Positions 13,088 to 24,483 of a DNA stretch of 60,000 bases are shown one piece after another. The stretch lies in NCBI GenBank assembly GCA_949358305.1, contig OX442317.1, positions 11,352,186-11,412,185 on the forward strand. The letters run 5' to 3'. Position numbers and translations under genes: made by a program. The first letter of the stretch is position 1. Each line of letters opens with the position of its first letter. Source of the stretch: Strigamia acuminata (taxonomy: Eukaryota > Arthropoda > Chilopoda > Geophilomorpha > Linotaeniidae). The notes beneath the pieces were generated by a model. That model saw only the letters and a program-made list of their open reading frames with translations. It had not been told where the DNA came from and did not search any database.

Positions 13088-13180
13088 TTAGTCTGGTATT
13101 TCAGACTAGTCTGGTATTTCAGACTAGTCTGGTATTTCAGACTAGTCTGGTATTTCAGACTAGTCTGGTATTTCAGATAA
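13088..13180. repeat. 18-bp tandem repeat of hairpin-forming units (5 copies)
   Basis: Five tandem copies of TCTGGTATTTCAGACTAG. Each junction creates CTAGTCTG, GTATTT, CAGACTAG: an 8-bp inverted repeat with a short loop. The array can therefore form a row of identical stem-loops on either strand. Confidence 0.95.
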
Positions 13181-13317
13181 AATGAAAAAATATCTCCCAT
13201 TTCACTAAAAGTCTCAAAAAAAAAACAAAAAAAAAGGTTCACATTTCAATAAAAGTTAAAATTAAAATAAAAAAACATTCCCACTTCACTAAATTCATTT
13301 TTCAAAAAAACATGTGA

Positions 13318-13515
13318 ATTTTTCTGAATCCCAGCGAATCCCACCGAATCCCATCCGAATCCCCCAGAATCCCATCCGAATCTCCCAGAATCCCATCCGA
13401 ATCTCCCGAATCCGTCGAATCCCATCCGAATCTTTCGAACCCCAAACCGAATCCCAAAAAATTCCTGAAAGATTCGAATCTCTTACAAGAAGATTCTGAT
13501 TCTCCCCCCCCTCGG
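13318..13515. repeat. GAATCC-rich dispersed element, copy 1
   Basis: Variable runs of (C)CGAATC / GAATCCC words, then AAAGATTCGAATCTCTTACAA and AGATTCTGATTCTCC, ending in CCCCCTCGG. The same order of features recurs at 29390-29535, so this is a dispersed element with an internal simple repeat. Confidence 0.7.
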
Positions 13516-13720
13516 TTTGTTTACATCAAACAGTTCTGTGATTGGCCGATATTATGAAAAAAATAAACTAAAGAAAAATTTATCCAACTTACAAAAAATA
13601 CGAAATGTTTATTTTTTTTAATATTTGTTTCTTTTTAGTATAATGTGATGATTTTTTTCGCTTTGTTTAGTTTTTTTCCAGAATGTTAGCCAATCACAGA
13701 GCAGCATTTTGTAAACAAAT
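13516..13720. mobile_element. Short element with imperfect terminal inverted repeats (MITE-like)
   Basis: TTTGTTTACA then CTGTGATTGGCCGATATT at the left is mirrored on the right, where the reverse complement reads TTTGTTTACA then CTCTGTGATTGGCTAACATT. The arms are about 38 bases with several mismatches, and the interior is AT-rich with no coding capacity. A short non-autonomous DNA transposon is the simplest reading. No clear target duplication was found. Confidence 0.5.
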
Positions 13721-13985
13721 AGACGCCATTAATACTCTAGAATGTCTGCTGGACTTGCAATACGCAATACAGTAGTCTCATCTTCTGTGTATATTTAGCA
13801 CTATTCGTTTCCATGTGTGAACTTTGGGTGAACTGAGCGAGGGAAGAAAGAATATTGTGACAGGCCACTCGCGAGCTGGGAGATCGTGGTAATAAGAATA
13901 GGAGAATAAATGGAGTGTTTATTCATGTACGAGAATAATGCAACATCACGATTCATCACGATTCAAAAGCTACTTCAGTATCTGA

Positions 13986-14153
13986 TTTAATCCATGCCAT
14001 CGGTCGAGACGGTCTAAACGACTTATTTCTCGGCAATTATGATGCTAACGTGACGAAAAATCTGCTGGAAAGGCTAGAAAAGTTGAAAGCCGACGACGGG
14101 ACCGAGTGCGTTGTTGATGTTTCGCTTTTATTTTCGGAATGGTGAGGCTGGAC
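13986..14153 (+). other. Open segment, possible exon of unknown gene
   Basis: In one frame it reads SDLIHAIGRDGLNDLFLG followed by an amphipathic Leu/Lys/Glu-rich stretch, ending at TGA after FSEW. It is richer in GC than its flanks and protein-like in composition. It is not the N-terminal part of thymidylate synthase, which begins 150 bases downstream. No identity is offered. Confidence 0.25.
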
Positions 14154-14297
14154 TATTGGGCGATTCAGTGTAATCTAATTAAATTGTGAGATATTTCTTC
14201 TAATTATTCTAATTCTTTTGTTGATAAATTAGTGCTGGATTCACAAGGAAGAATACGAAGTGTATTAACAGATGGAAATGTTCGCTATAATTTTTAG

Positions 14298-15045
<748 letters not shown>

Positions 15046-15139
15046 ATTATCTATCTTTAGTTTTTTTAAAGCTCGCTTGTTGCTTGACGACTGGAATGAG
15101 ATCTGATTTTATAAATGAATAAAACAAAATTGGTTTTCA

Positions 15140-15140
15140 T

Positions 15141-15179
<39 letters not shown>

Positions 15180-15182
15180 TTA
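15140..15182. repeat. (TTTA)n microsatellite
   Basis: About eleven TTTA units. Confidence 0.95.
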
Positions 15183-16385
15183 ATAAAAGCAAGAAAGTGA
15201 CGGCTACTTTTTTGTTTTGTGGAAAATTAAACGTGAAATATTTAGGAATTTTGCAAATCTCAAGTGTATCAGGTTTTAATTAACGCTTGAAGTTTAATTT
15301 TGAAAGGCCTTTGTATTAAATTGAGTGAATGAAAGTAATTTTCGTTTTTTGTGAGTGTATGGAAGATGGAGTTGAGCGGAAATAGAAATTGGGCGTATAA
15401 AAGGGTATTATTGGTGTTTCACGACTGCTTTCCGTTATTTCGTCTTTTTTAAAGTCTTCTTACGTCTTTTTTATTCGTTTTATTGCACTCGTTCAGTGGA
15501 AATAACGTTTTGCTTTGTGCCCAGGTGTAAAAGAAATGTTGTCGAAGCAAAGCGCAACCAAACCTTGCCATTTTGCTATTTGCATCTGTGGAAGCTAAAG
15601 GAACCGGGTTTTATGATTGGCACGTAGGCGTGACTTGAGTTTTACAATTTTATCAAGCACGTTAATGTCGGCAGTGACTTTTTTGAATCATAAAAAGTTT
15701 TCATATACCTTATTCATGAAAGGAGCAATCGAGACGTGATTTGATCAAATAATTTTATTCTTTATCCGATGACAGGTTTGAAAATAAAATAAATAAACAA
15801 AATTAATAACGAATTCAACACGTGAAAACAGACGGAATACAACGAAATCACAGGTATTTAATAGATATTAATAAGTACAGCAGCTTTGCTACACAAAATT
15901 GGATTAAATTCATTATTTCTTTTTTTTTTGGTTTATTTTTTTTAATTTTATTATTTTTAATTTAAATAAATAGAAATAATATAAAGCCCACACAAGGAAA
16001 AGAATAATGCATAGGTTATGTACAAACGACACAGGAGAAAAACATCAGAAGGAACTAGATAAAAAATAAAAAAGAAAAATTGTTAACGTAAGCTACGGGT
16101 GCTTTTAATTCGGCGCCATTGTGTTAATGCGCCATATAATTGCAACAAATGCAAAAAGCGTCGGAGAAAAACGATAAAATTTGTTAAAAATCGCATCTAT
16201 TCGCTTAAGATTACTCAAAAAATGACGTGAAACGAATGAAACTCAACGTAATCCAACGGTAATTATTTACTTTTATATGTAGATAAAGTTGTATCCGTTA
16301 TTCCTCACTCCGTTTTCGTCGTCCCGGACCTCCAGTGAAATTGGCGGCGGCCAGACCCATGAGATGTTTAGCTGTTTGGCTCCCT
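15183..16385. other. Intergenic, nothing recognised
   Basis: AT-rich DNA without a convincing coding frame, RNA gene or repeat. Confidence 0.5.
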
Positions 16386-16530
16386 CCTTTATACAGCGTT
16401 CAACGGTTAGATTCAAGCCTCGACTGGCCGTACTCCCGAGCCTCGACGGATTCTAGTGTTTGAAACTCATTCAATGGCGCGCCTCGTAAAGGCTTGTGCC
16501 GAGTGTCGGAGTTGGTAAATGTTTACTACT
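16386..16530 (+). repeat. Duplicated TATA-plus-first-exon segment, copy 1
   Basis: Contains TTTATACAGCGTTCAACGGT (TATA-like), then GATTCTAGTGTTTGAAACTC, an ATG at 16474 opening MARLVKACAECRS, and a GTAAAT donor at 16515. The segment recurs inverted at 21175-21325 with the same 41-base distance from ATG to donor. It looks like a promoter and short first coding exon. No following exon could be identified. Confidence 0.6.
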
Positions 16531-16569
16531 GTTTTTGGAAGATTTATTAATTACATGCGTTTTGAAATG

Positions 16570-16760
16570 CGCCGCGATTTAAATTTTAGCAAAAAAACAT
16601 TCATTTAATTGCAAACAATTTTAATTTTGGCAAAAAAACATCCAATTATTGATTAAGAAACATTCATTTATTAGCAAACAAATTAATTTTAGCTAAAAAA
16701 CGTTGTTGTTTTAGCTAAAACAAAGAATAATGTTTATTTTTGTTAAAACAAACGTTGATC
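16570..16760. repeat. Degenerate repeats with AAAAAACATTCATTTA words
   Basis: Loosely repeated motifs of the form TTTTAGCAAAAAAACATTCATTTA, separated by 30-50 bases and decaying along the stretch. Confidence 0.4.
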
Positions 16761-16879
16761 TTTTGATTTTCATCTCAGTTCTTTTATTATTTATTTATTA
16801 TTTAAAAACATAATTTTCATTGCATGTATAGTTAAAATATGGAAATTTATTCTTAAAAAAATAGAAATAATACACTTGT

Positions 16880-17720
16880 CTATTAACCATTCTACTCCTC
16901 ACCTCAGATGCAGCAAGTACTAAGCTTAGTAGTAAATCTCTACTAATTTAAAAAATATATACTTTTATTTTTTTTAGAAAGAGAAGATTAAAAAAGTTGA
17001 ACTTTTCAGCAATTAAAAGACGTTTAAAGCCATATTTTTCCGGTCTTAGAGAAAACGGCGAGAATTTTTCTTTTCTCCCTTCTTCCCCTCGCATATTTAT
17101 TATTTCAGGAACAAAAAAAACTCTCTTACACGTTTTGGCGATATTTTTAGACCGTTGGATGGTCGTTAGATCAAAATTTGGGCAAGTTTGGATGGAGAAG
17201 AAGCGTTAAAGAACAGCCCACGAGCCGCCATTTTGAAGCAGAACAAAAATCCAAGGAATTTGCCGATTTTTTGCTCAATTTTGCTCGTTTTTGGACACGT
17301 TTATTGCGGGAATTTTTGTTCTGGGTACTTACGTGATGTGTTGCGAATCTAAATCTACGGAATATTCGCCGTGTGCTCGCCTTGATCTCGAACGACGGCT
17401 GTTTAGGCCCGCGATTCCCTGTCTTTGTCTTTGCACAAATTCGCGCTCCTTGCAAAGTTTCGTGCATTTTGGATGGAAAGATCGGCGGATTTTTGGAGAA
17501 TAGATCTTCGAAGTAACGTTAGATTTGCGTAGGTGAAATTGTTCGATCGCGATAAATTGGAGAGGAATTGAGATGCAATTGAGTGCAATTGAGATGCACA
17601 ACGAATAGATCCGCTCGGCAACTAACCGTTATTCTGTGAACTAACAGCGTCGAGTAAGTGTTGGAATGAGAAAAATTTCATGCGCGCGCTCTGGTGGTGG
17701 TGACTTTCTTAAGTAGACGG
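16880..17720. other. Non-coding stretch with possible 5' exon
   Basis: GC content rises from about 17180 to 17650. CAGCGTCGAGTAAGTG near 17645 offers a good splice donor, so an untranslated first exon on the plus strand is possible. Frames are short and overlapping on both strands and are not called. Confidence 0.25.
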
Positions 17721-17876
17721 ATTGAAATAAATAAATAAATAAATAATAAATAAAAATACCGATTTACTGATTGATTTGGACATGTTTTTATTCATGTTAC
17801 AATATTTTACTTTTCACAATTTACTTCATTAGTAAAAATGATATTAGAAATTAGATATTACGGCATTAAATTCCAC

Positions 17877-18296
17877 AAAGATAAAAAAAACATTAATATT
17901 ATTATTTACTAATTCTGTATTCAAAATTAAATAATTATTCATACTGTCGTCTCCAACTAGTTTCAGGTGGCAGAGATAAATAAAACGACGGTGATTCCAT
18001 CTGTAAACACAACTGAACCAAATTCACTTATGAACACTAATCAGTATTATTTATTTGCGGTTATTTGGAATATCCCTATTATTGTAACACCTCGTTGCAA
18101 ACCCATCTATACCCTATTTAATATCCTCCAACGAGCTCAGACTAAAATCTAAATTAAAAAAAAATTAATAATTTGAACTGAAAAGGTGAATTAGTTCATC
18201 TGTTTTAAGACTACCTGCAAATCGATGCCGGTGTTGCTTATTCGATTCACATTTGGAAAGAACCACCACCATAGGGCCTAAGACCTGGGTTTATCA
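17877..18296 (+). repeat. Dispersed segment A, copy 1 (exon-like)
   Basis: Near-identical to 32320-32770. Both copies carry TTTCAG (acceptor-like, ending at 17966 here) followed by an open frame starting VAEINKT and ending near NTNQYYLF. Copy 1 lacks about 35 bases found in copy 2, which breaks the downstream part of the frame. Both copies end at CCTAAGACCTGGGTTTA. Confidence 0.75.
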
Positions 18297-18663
18297 CGTT
18301 TTTTCTAACCTCGGACGTCTTTTGTCGACCGACAGACACTGTGTGATGTAATCCGTCGTAACCGTACATGTGTATGACTGAAGCGCCTATGACATCATTA
18401 TAATCGGTTGAGTAAAAATACACCCAAGCTCCATGTTTTTACGTAATTGCTGCCGTAGGACGATTGAGTTCACGCTTTAAGATGATGTTAAAGATTTTTT
18501 AAATGAATTTAATAATTTGTATACCACTGGTGACAAGATAATTTAACGAACCAGTCAAAAGGCATCGTGAAACGAAATCTCTACCCGAGAATCGCGACTT
18601 ATTCGATCAATGGTATTTTCCGACTTGCAAAGATTAAGTCAGTAATCAGATTGATTCCTATCA

Positions 18664-18885
18664 TATTGTATTTTATGAAAAATAAAAAGATTGTTTAATA
18701 AAAAGTCAATTGAATGTTTAATAGTGAGTGTAAAATGTGTAATTCAATTCATTTACAAATAAATGTATTACACCATTTTAAATAAAAAGAATTAAATTAA
18801 TTTGAATTTAAAATTCTTTTAATACATTTTAAAAATTACAAATTATCACCGGCTGAAAAACAAGCTCACACATTTAATGTATAAC
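18664..18885. repeat. Dispersed segment B, copy 1
   Basis: About 215 bases starting near TTTTATGAAAAATAAAAAGA and ending near GAAAAACAAGCTC. It is repeated in the same orientation at 27356-27565. AT-rich, without a coding frame. Confidence 0.8.
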
Positions 18886-18899
18886 GAAAATGTATAACG

Positions 18900-19215
18900 A
18901 AAAAAAACAAGTTTGGACCAAAATAACATTTTGGATTTTTAAAAATGACATTTGGACCAAAAAAAATGATAGTTCAGACTAAAAAAAATGACGTTTTGGA
19001 CCAAACATAAAAAAAACATTCATTCAATAGAGAAAAAAAACATTTTCTGGGGTCAAATTTGAGCCTAGGTTGGGGCAGGGAGGATTAATAAAAATAAAAA
19101 TCTTTAAAAACTTAACACGTGTCCGGCTTTTTTTTACGATGAAATAAACGAGATTTTGATCTTTAATCGAGAAAAAAGACGTTTTGGACCTTGTTTTTGG
19201 GAATTTAATTATGAA
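18900..19215. repeat. Decayed tandem repeat of GACNTTTTGGACCAAA units
   Basis: Successive words TTTGGACCAAAATAACATT, GACATTTGGACC, GACGTTTTGGACC and again GACGTTTTGGACC occur at irregular spacing. Similar words occur at about 5560-5800. Confidence 0.5.
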
Positions 19216-19234
19216 TTAGGGATAGATTGATTAC

Positions 19235-19393
19235 TTCTTGAATCATAACATTGCATTCAAAAACTAATAACTTGATGAGATATTTATCGATTCATTCATG
19301 TATTATAAACTTCTTGAATCATAACATTGCATTCAAAAACTAATAACTTGATGAGATATTTATCGATTCATTCATGTATTATAAACTTCTTGG
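19235..19393. repeat. 76-bp tandem duplication (2.1 copies)
   Basis: A unit starting TTCTTGAATCATAACATTGC occurs at 19235 and 19311 with no visible difference, and its start recurs at 19387. It lies just upstream of the TATA box of the next gene. Confidence 0.95.
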
Positions 19394-19432
19394 AATTAAT
19401 TAATTAATTAATTAATAATTACTACAAAAGGG

Positions 19433-19439
19433 TATATAA
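19433..19439 (+). promoter_or_regulatory. TATA box of the proline-rich gene
   Basis: TATATAA at 19433-19439, 37 bases upstream of the ATG at 19476. Its distance to the ATG implies a very short 5' leader. Confidence 0.6.
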
Positions 19440-19475
19440 TCATGCTGCTAGGACAGCACTTTGACAACACCACTA

Positions 19476-20601
19476 ATGGCTATACATGTTTTTGTATTCA
19501 CTACAGTTTTTTTACTGAGTATTCTTCTTGCAGATGTAGAACCCAAAGCAGAACCCAAAACATGGGAACGTATGTACAGTATTTATTCATTTATTCGGGA
19601 TAAAGGGCAGTCCATAAATTACGTAACGCAAATTTTGGCCATTTTAGACCTCCCCCTCCTTAACATGGCCCTAACAAATTCCCAAACCCACACCCTCCTA
19701 ATTACATAATAAAACAGAAATTACCCCTCCTCCAAAAATTTTCAAAAGTCAATCTCAAAAACGCGTATATTTTAAATTTTTAAACATTTAAAATTTTTTT
19801 TCATGGACTATAACATTATTGTACTTTTATATTTTAGATCCGGCTGTAAATCCCCCACTCCCACCGCCCCCGCAGACGACGCCACCGCCACTAACTCAGG
19901 CACTTTATCCATATCCACATAATGTGGGATGGGAAAGTCTGTTCCAGTTACCCCGTCTTCCTGATGAAATGCTGCAGATACTCCGTGTTCCCGAAGAAAA
20001 GATGGAATATCAACGATTCACGCAAGCATGGGATCGATTCCAACATACCATTCAAATATACATGCCGGAGTCCTTGCATTTTCAGAATAAAGTGAATCAA
20101 TTCGTTAAGGCTGTCCAGGAATATCATCACGAAATGAACCGATTTCAGCCGTATGGATACGAGCTGACGATGAGTAGATACCAGCAGAATTTACGTATTT
20201 ACTACCGCGGGGTAAATCGATACCAACAAGCGCTGGGTGAATATATGCAAGAGCTGTTTCCATTCCTCCATGAGGTGTGTCGATACTGGTGGATTAAGAT
20301 ACCATCTAGTCAGCCGATTACGTGGCCAACTCCGACGATGAAGCCGCGACCTGCGGCGCCAACTCCGACGATGAAGCCGCGACCTGCGGCGCCAACTCCG
20401 ACGATGAAGCCGCGACCTGCGGCGCCAACTCCGACGATGAAGTCGCGACCTGCGGCGCCAACTCCGACGATGAAGCCGCGACCTGCGGCGCCAACTCCGA
20501 CGATGAAGCCGCGACCTGCGGCGCCAACTCCGACGATGAAGCCACAGCCACAGCCGCCACCAAAGCTACAGTTGCCACCATTGTCTGCATATGGTATATA
20601 A
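19476..20601 (+). CDS. Secreted proline-rich repeat protein
   Basis: Not recognised as a known family. Two exons, 19476-19569 and 19838-20601, with a GTATGT donor and TTTTAG acceptor in matching phase; 285 residues. Exon 1 encodes a signal peptide (AIHVFVFTTVFLLSILLA). Exon 2 begins with a proline tract (PPLPPPPQTTPPP). About 130 residues rich in Tyr, Gln and Phe follow, with repeated xxRYQQ/NRFQ motifs that suggest helices. The end is seven 11-residue repeats of PTPTMKPRPAA type. The product is therefore probably extracellular, for example cuticle, egg coat, salivary or silk-like material; this is inference. The strong TATA box fits a highly expressed tissue gene. The sequence after its stop (ATAATGTAATCCAGATTT) recurs at 30884, suggesting a lost paralogue there. 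Confidence 0.75.
20329..20551 (+). repeat. 33-bp coding minisatellite
   Basis: Almost seven copies of a 33-base unit (ACTCCGACGATGAAGCCGCG then ACCTGCGGCGCCA) inside the proline-rich gene. Copies are nearly identical; one has AAGTCG for AAGCCG. Confidence 0.95.
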
Positions 20602-20607
20602 AATCGA

Positions 20608-20660
20608 GATATAATGTAATCCAGATTTTCTTGTATCATTAAAAAGAAAAAAACCTTAAG
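20608..20660 (+). repeat. 3' flank shared with 30884-30930
   Basis: ATAATGTAATCCAGATTTTC then TTGTATCATTAAAAAGAAAA is found again at about 30884-30930 with one substitution. Here it is the 3' flank of the proline-rich gene. Confidence 0.8.
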
Positions 20661-21174
20661 AAATATTCTTTTATGCACTTATTCCTATTTAAAAAAAATT
20701 ATTTCTCCGTACTCAATTCACTTTAATTAAAATTTAAATAGATAAATCTACATACATAAGAGAATAAATAAATGAAAACAAAAATAAATACTAAACAAAA
20801 AAATAGACAGATTAATTTAACTTTTTCTTTAAACAAAATTTAGTATCAAAATCCAACTTGTCAACATGAGTTTTAAATGTCTGCTAGTCATTTGAAAAAA
20901 AAATAATAATAACGACTCATTTACTCAATTGTAATTAACGACAAATAATTTATCAACATTTGGACAAATCTTAAAACATTTAAAAATACTCAAGTATCTA
21001 AGTTGGACACCAACACCTGTCGGTTGAATGTCTCTACTTCATCAGCAGATCCAAGTAACGCCCCGCTGCATACACAATTTTCTTTACTATAACAAATCAA
21101 CATCAAGTAACATTCACGCTTGCTGCAAAAATACCTTTACGTTCGTGACACAGACAACAACTCCCAAAAAAAAA
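20661..21174. other. Intergenic, nothing recognised
   Basis: AT-rich sequence without gene or repeat that I can support. Confidence 0.5.
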
Positions 21175-21325
21175 CAGTAGTAAACTTTTACCAACCCCGA
21201 CACTCGGCACAAGCCTTGACGAGGAGCGCCATTAAATGAGTTTCAAACACTAGAATCCATCGAGATTCGGCAGTACGGTCCGTTCGGAGCTCGAATTTAA
21301 CCGTTGAACGCTGTATAAAGCAGGA
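21175..21325 (-). repeat. Duplicated TATA-plus-first-exon segment, copy 2 (inverted)
   Basis: The reverse complement matches 16386-16530: TTTATACAGCGTTCAACGGT, GATTCTAGTGTTTGAAACTC, ATG at 21230-21232 opening MALLVKACAECRG, and a GTAAAA donor at 21190-21191. Both copies keep the 41-base exon. Differences inside the coding part include one silent change (GTA/GTC) and R/L and S/G replacements. Confidence 0.6.
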
Positions 21326-21485
21326 ACACTTCTGGAAATAAACTGGGCACACGTTAGTCTTGCTAAAAAGATATAACTAACGAGAGCAAACACATCGCAC
21401 TGTCCACAGCTGGGCTAAAAAAACAACGAAATAGGCCTAATGCCACCTTTGTCTCTGGGTGACGCACTCGAATAAAACTTGTGTC

Positions 21486-21640
21486 AATCGTTAGGTTCAG
21501 TGAGCACGTAGGCATTGGTAATTAGTGGCCATTTGATGTAGAAATCTTTTTTACTTGCCTGTTTGTTGACTATCTTATTGAAACAATTTTGGTAACCCTC
21601 GTCCAGATGAAGCGGTTCATCGACCATGATAAACACACAT
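21486..21640. repeat. Dispersed segment C, copy 1
   Basis: Matches about 26093-26240, sharing GGTAATTAGTGGCCATTTGA, CTATCTTATTGAAACAATTT and GATGAAGCGGTTCATCG. Confidence 0.75.
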
Positions 21641-22499
21641 ACTTTCAGGAAGAAATTAGAAGCTCCAATCACAGGACTCCACACATTCTCGCTGAAGCCA
21701 ACCAATAAATGCGCAGATACCATCTAGTATGTGACGTCATATATTTTGACATTACTGAAGAAAATAGGGGAAATTTTGAGTCGGCTGTAAAAATCCATTC
21801 TTGGTAGTAAGGGTTTGGTGGGAAAGTTGTTTGGGAATAGAGTGTAGACGAGGTCATTTTAATGTGAAAGGTAAAGTAGGGTGTTGAGTTAGCTGGGTAG
21901 GGTGTTAGTTACAATTCGAGAGGTGTGGTTGACTCATGTGCACCACCACAACTTAGGTTGGACATTGGTTTGACTAAATGAAGTCATTTAGTCACCATGG
22001 TTCCGCTTACGAATTATCTTTAATTCGTGTTGTTGTGAGTTAAAAATGTTTTAACTGATTTGTCTAATAAATTGTTTCCAATTTATTGTTACGAATTGAT
22101 TCGCCGTAAAATGAATAAGTCTCGTGACTTGTTTCGGTTGTTAACTTAGATTAAATTTATTTCCATGTCGCCAAAAATTTTTTTTATTATTTCTTATTTT
22201 TTTTTTAAATTAAAGGTTAACAGAGGAAATTTATATTTCAATATAAAATAAAATTCGAAATAAATCTGAGCAAATGAACATACACATTGACAAATCATAA
22301 TTGGAATAGAGTAAAGTTTCCTCAAAATATATAATTAAAATTTTTGTTATTTGAAAATTCTTTCAGTTATTAAAAGAGAAATGACGGTTTCCAAGTGATA
22401 ATTTGGACTGCCAAGTCCAAATTAGATTGAAAATAAAGTTTATGTCTGCTCTAATTCGTATTTGCACAAGTTTGGAGGTTTACAAACCTCCAACCGCCA
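21641..22499. other. Intergenic, nothing recognised
   Basis: No coding frame or RNA gene that I can support. Confidence 0.5.
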
Positions 22500-23145
22500 T
22501 GTTGGATAATAACGGGCGTCGGCCCTTGTATCTTTTGTTCCTCGTTCGATTTTGTTTGTTTTAGCGGCTATTTAAGTTTATTAGGCCAGAACTAGCCTTG
22601 GATTAAATTCTCATAAGGATCTGTTCAGTATTTGTGAAGGAAAACGATCTTTTCCGCCGTCGTCCTTTTTCCAATGATTTGGCTCGTTTGAATCGCCATT
22701 TCGAGCGACCCAACGAACGTTTTGTATACGCCGAGTTCGAGGCGCTGGTTTGACTATTCCTGACCGTTTCGACCGTACATATTGTTGTTTGACTGTTTTG
22801 CAGTCAGTTGCCAATTTGTTTTTGTTGAATAAACACACGTTTGTGTTTATTCTCTCTTTTGTGTTTCTTTGTGGTTTTGGCCAGCTTCCAGCCGGACTTC
22901 GCCATCAAATCCGAACCTCCATGTTACTGGATGAGAGTAGAAACACAATCTGCTCTCCATCCCGATCCCAGGGCCAGGGACAAGTGACGACGAGAAGTTT
23001 GATTGCCATTTGAACCAGCGCCATGCAGTCTCGCCAGTCGCGTCGTTCCTTGGGCTCGCTGACCGCGGGCGTCTGCAGTTCACCCCAACCATTCCTAAAT
23101 GTTAGCCAGCGGTCGTCCACACGGTCGGACGCCGACAGCAACAGC
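22500..23145. mobile_element. Possible LTR fragment and exon-like segment
   Basis: TGTTGGATAATAACGGGCG at 22500 resembles a retrotransposon LTR start, with a TATTTAAG-like box near 22570 and AATAAA near 22827. No matching right end was found. From 23144 back to about 22980 on the minus strand a frame reads DRWLTFRNGWGELQ then RRDWRDCMALVQMAIKLL after an AAAACAG acceptor, which looks like a protein-coding exon. I cannot name it. The two readings may describe an insertion beside an exon relic. Confidence 0.3.
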
Positions 23146-23584
23146 TGTTTTGATTTGCAAAGATTTTCAACTTCCTTGTGGACTATCTTTTTTTAAAAAG
23201 ATAATACTAAATGTTGTTTATTTTTTATTTATAGTTTTGTGCTTATCAAATTTTTTCAGCCAGTAAGAATTACAATATTTTTATTCCCAGCTTTTCATTT
23301 GTAAATTGAATTTTCTTATTTTTGTTTTTAATTTGTTAGAAGACTCAATATTGGCTTTTTGCCAAACTCAAGCTTATATTTCTTTCAAGCAGAAAACGTC
23401 AGCTTTTCAATATTGGCCCACAGCAAATTCTCTTCGTTCCCCTTCTCTCTTTTGACAAAAATCCACTTTATTTATTTATTTATTATTTACAATATTTAAA
23501 ACCTTACATTCTTATTTAGTAATTTTGTGCACCGAGAATTAGAAAAAAAGAGAAAAATTAAAGAAATTTTCTCAGTTTACATAA

Positions 23585-24097
23585 ATATTGTTACGCGGTG
23601 GGCGAGCACGCTGTGAATCAGCTGTCGCCACCTCGCTTCCGTAGTTAATCATTAGAGAATAACCCCTAAAACTCTCACTATAGTCCGCCTTAAGCGGACG
23701 AGGTAATGAATTTACCTATCACTGAATAATAGAACGATCGAGCTCTATTTAATGTTTGACAAGAGCCAAATTGGGACAGAGGTTGTCAGGCAGTTATTGC
23801 AGTGGCATCTCAAGGTTTTCCCATCCCAAAAGTTATTCATGCTTATTTAGTCTTAGGTTATTTTTAAGATAGTTTTAGAATTTAGTTTAAGTTAAATTAT
23901 ATTTGTTTTCAGATTGTATTTATGGTTTAATAAACATACTGTTATATTTTAATAATAATACAATGAGTCCTCTTCATTTCCTTCTTATTAGCAACATAGT
24001 TTAAATGCTAGTTTAACTTAATGCAATTGCAAACCCCCAGTCTAATATAAAGTATTTACGTGGTCAAACAGTAGTCAGTCTGGCCACGTAACAATAT
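23585..24097. mobile_element. Solo LTR with target-site duplication
   Basis: LTR 23589-24093 (505 bp) begins TGTTACG and ends CGTAACA, so the termini are inverted TG..CA repeats of 7 bases. It is flanked by ATAT at 23585-23588 and 24094-24097. An AATAAA lies near 23929. A 4-bp duplication is usual for Ty3/gypsy-like integrases. No internal coding region or second LTR is present, so this is a recombined solo LTR. Confidence 0.85.
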
Positions 24098-24483
24098 TTC
24101 CAACTTATTTCATTAAATTTTCACATGATAGGAAATTCAAATTTTCCATATCAATTTTCAACTTGAAAATGTTTTGAAATTTGCATTTTTTTCCAGTGTA
24201 TTGTACGAGATTTTCGAATATATTACTTTCGACTTAGGCAGCAAAATCAAATCAAATTATCATCACTTACTGTATGACATTTGATCATTTTAAGACAAAT
24301 ATTATTCAGAAAATAATATTATTATTGTTCCAAATAAATTACATAGGTGGTTTACGATTTAAAGTTTGATGGGTATTTGTTACTTGGTATTAATGCAATT
24401 AAACGGTGACGAAATTCAATAATAATTTTTCGCACTTTTACATATTGTCACTGGTGGGATTTCGCACCGACGAACCAGTAAAA
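24098..24483. other. Upstream region of the Nup98-RING gene
   Basis: AT-rich DNA without an obvious TATA box close to the start codon. No repeat recognised. Confidence 0.4.
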
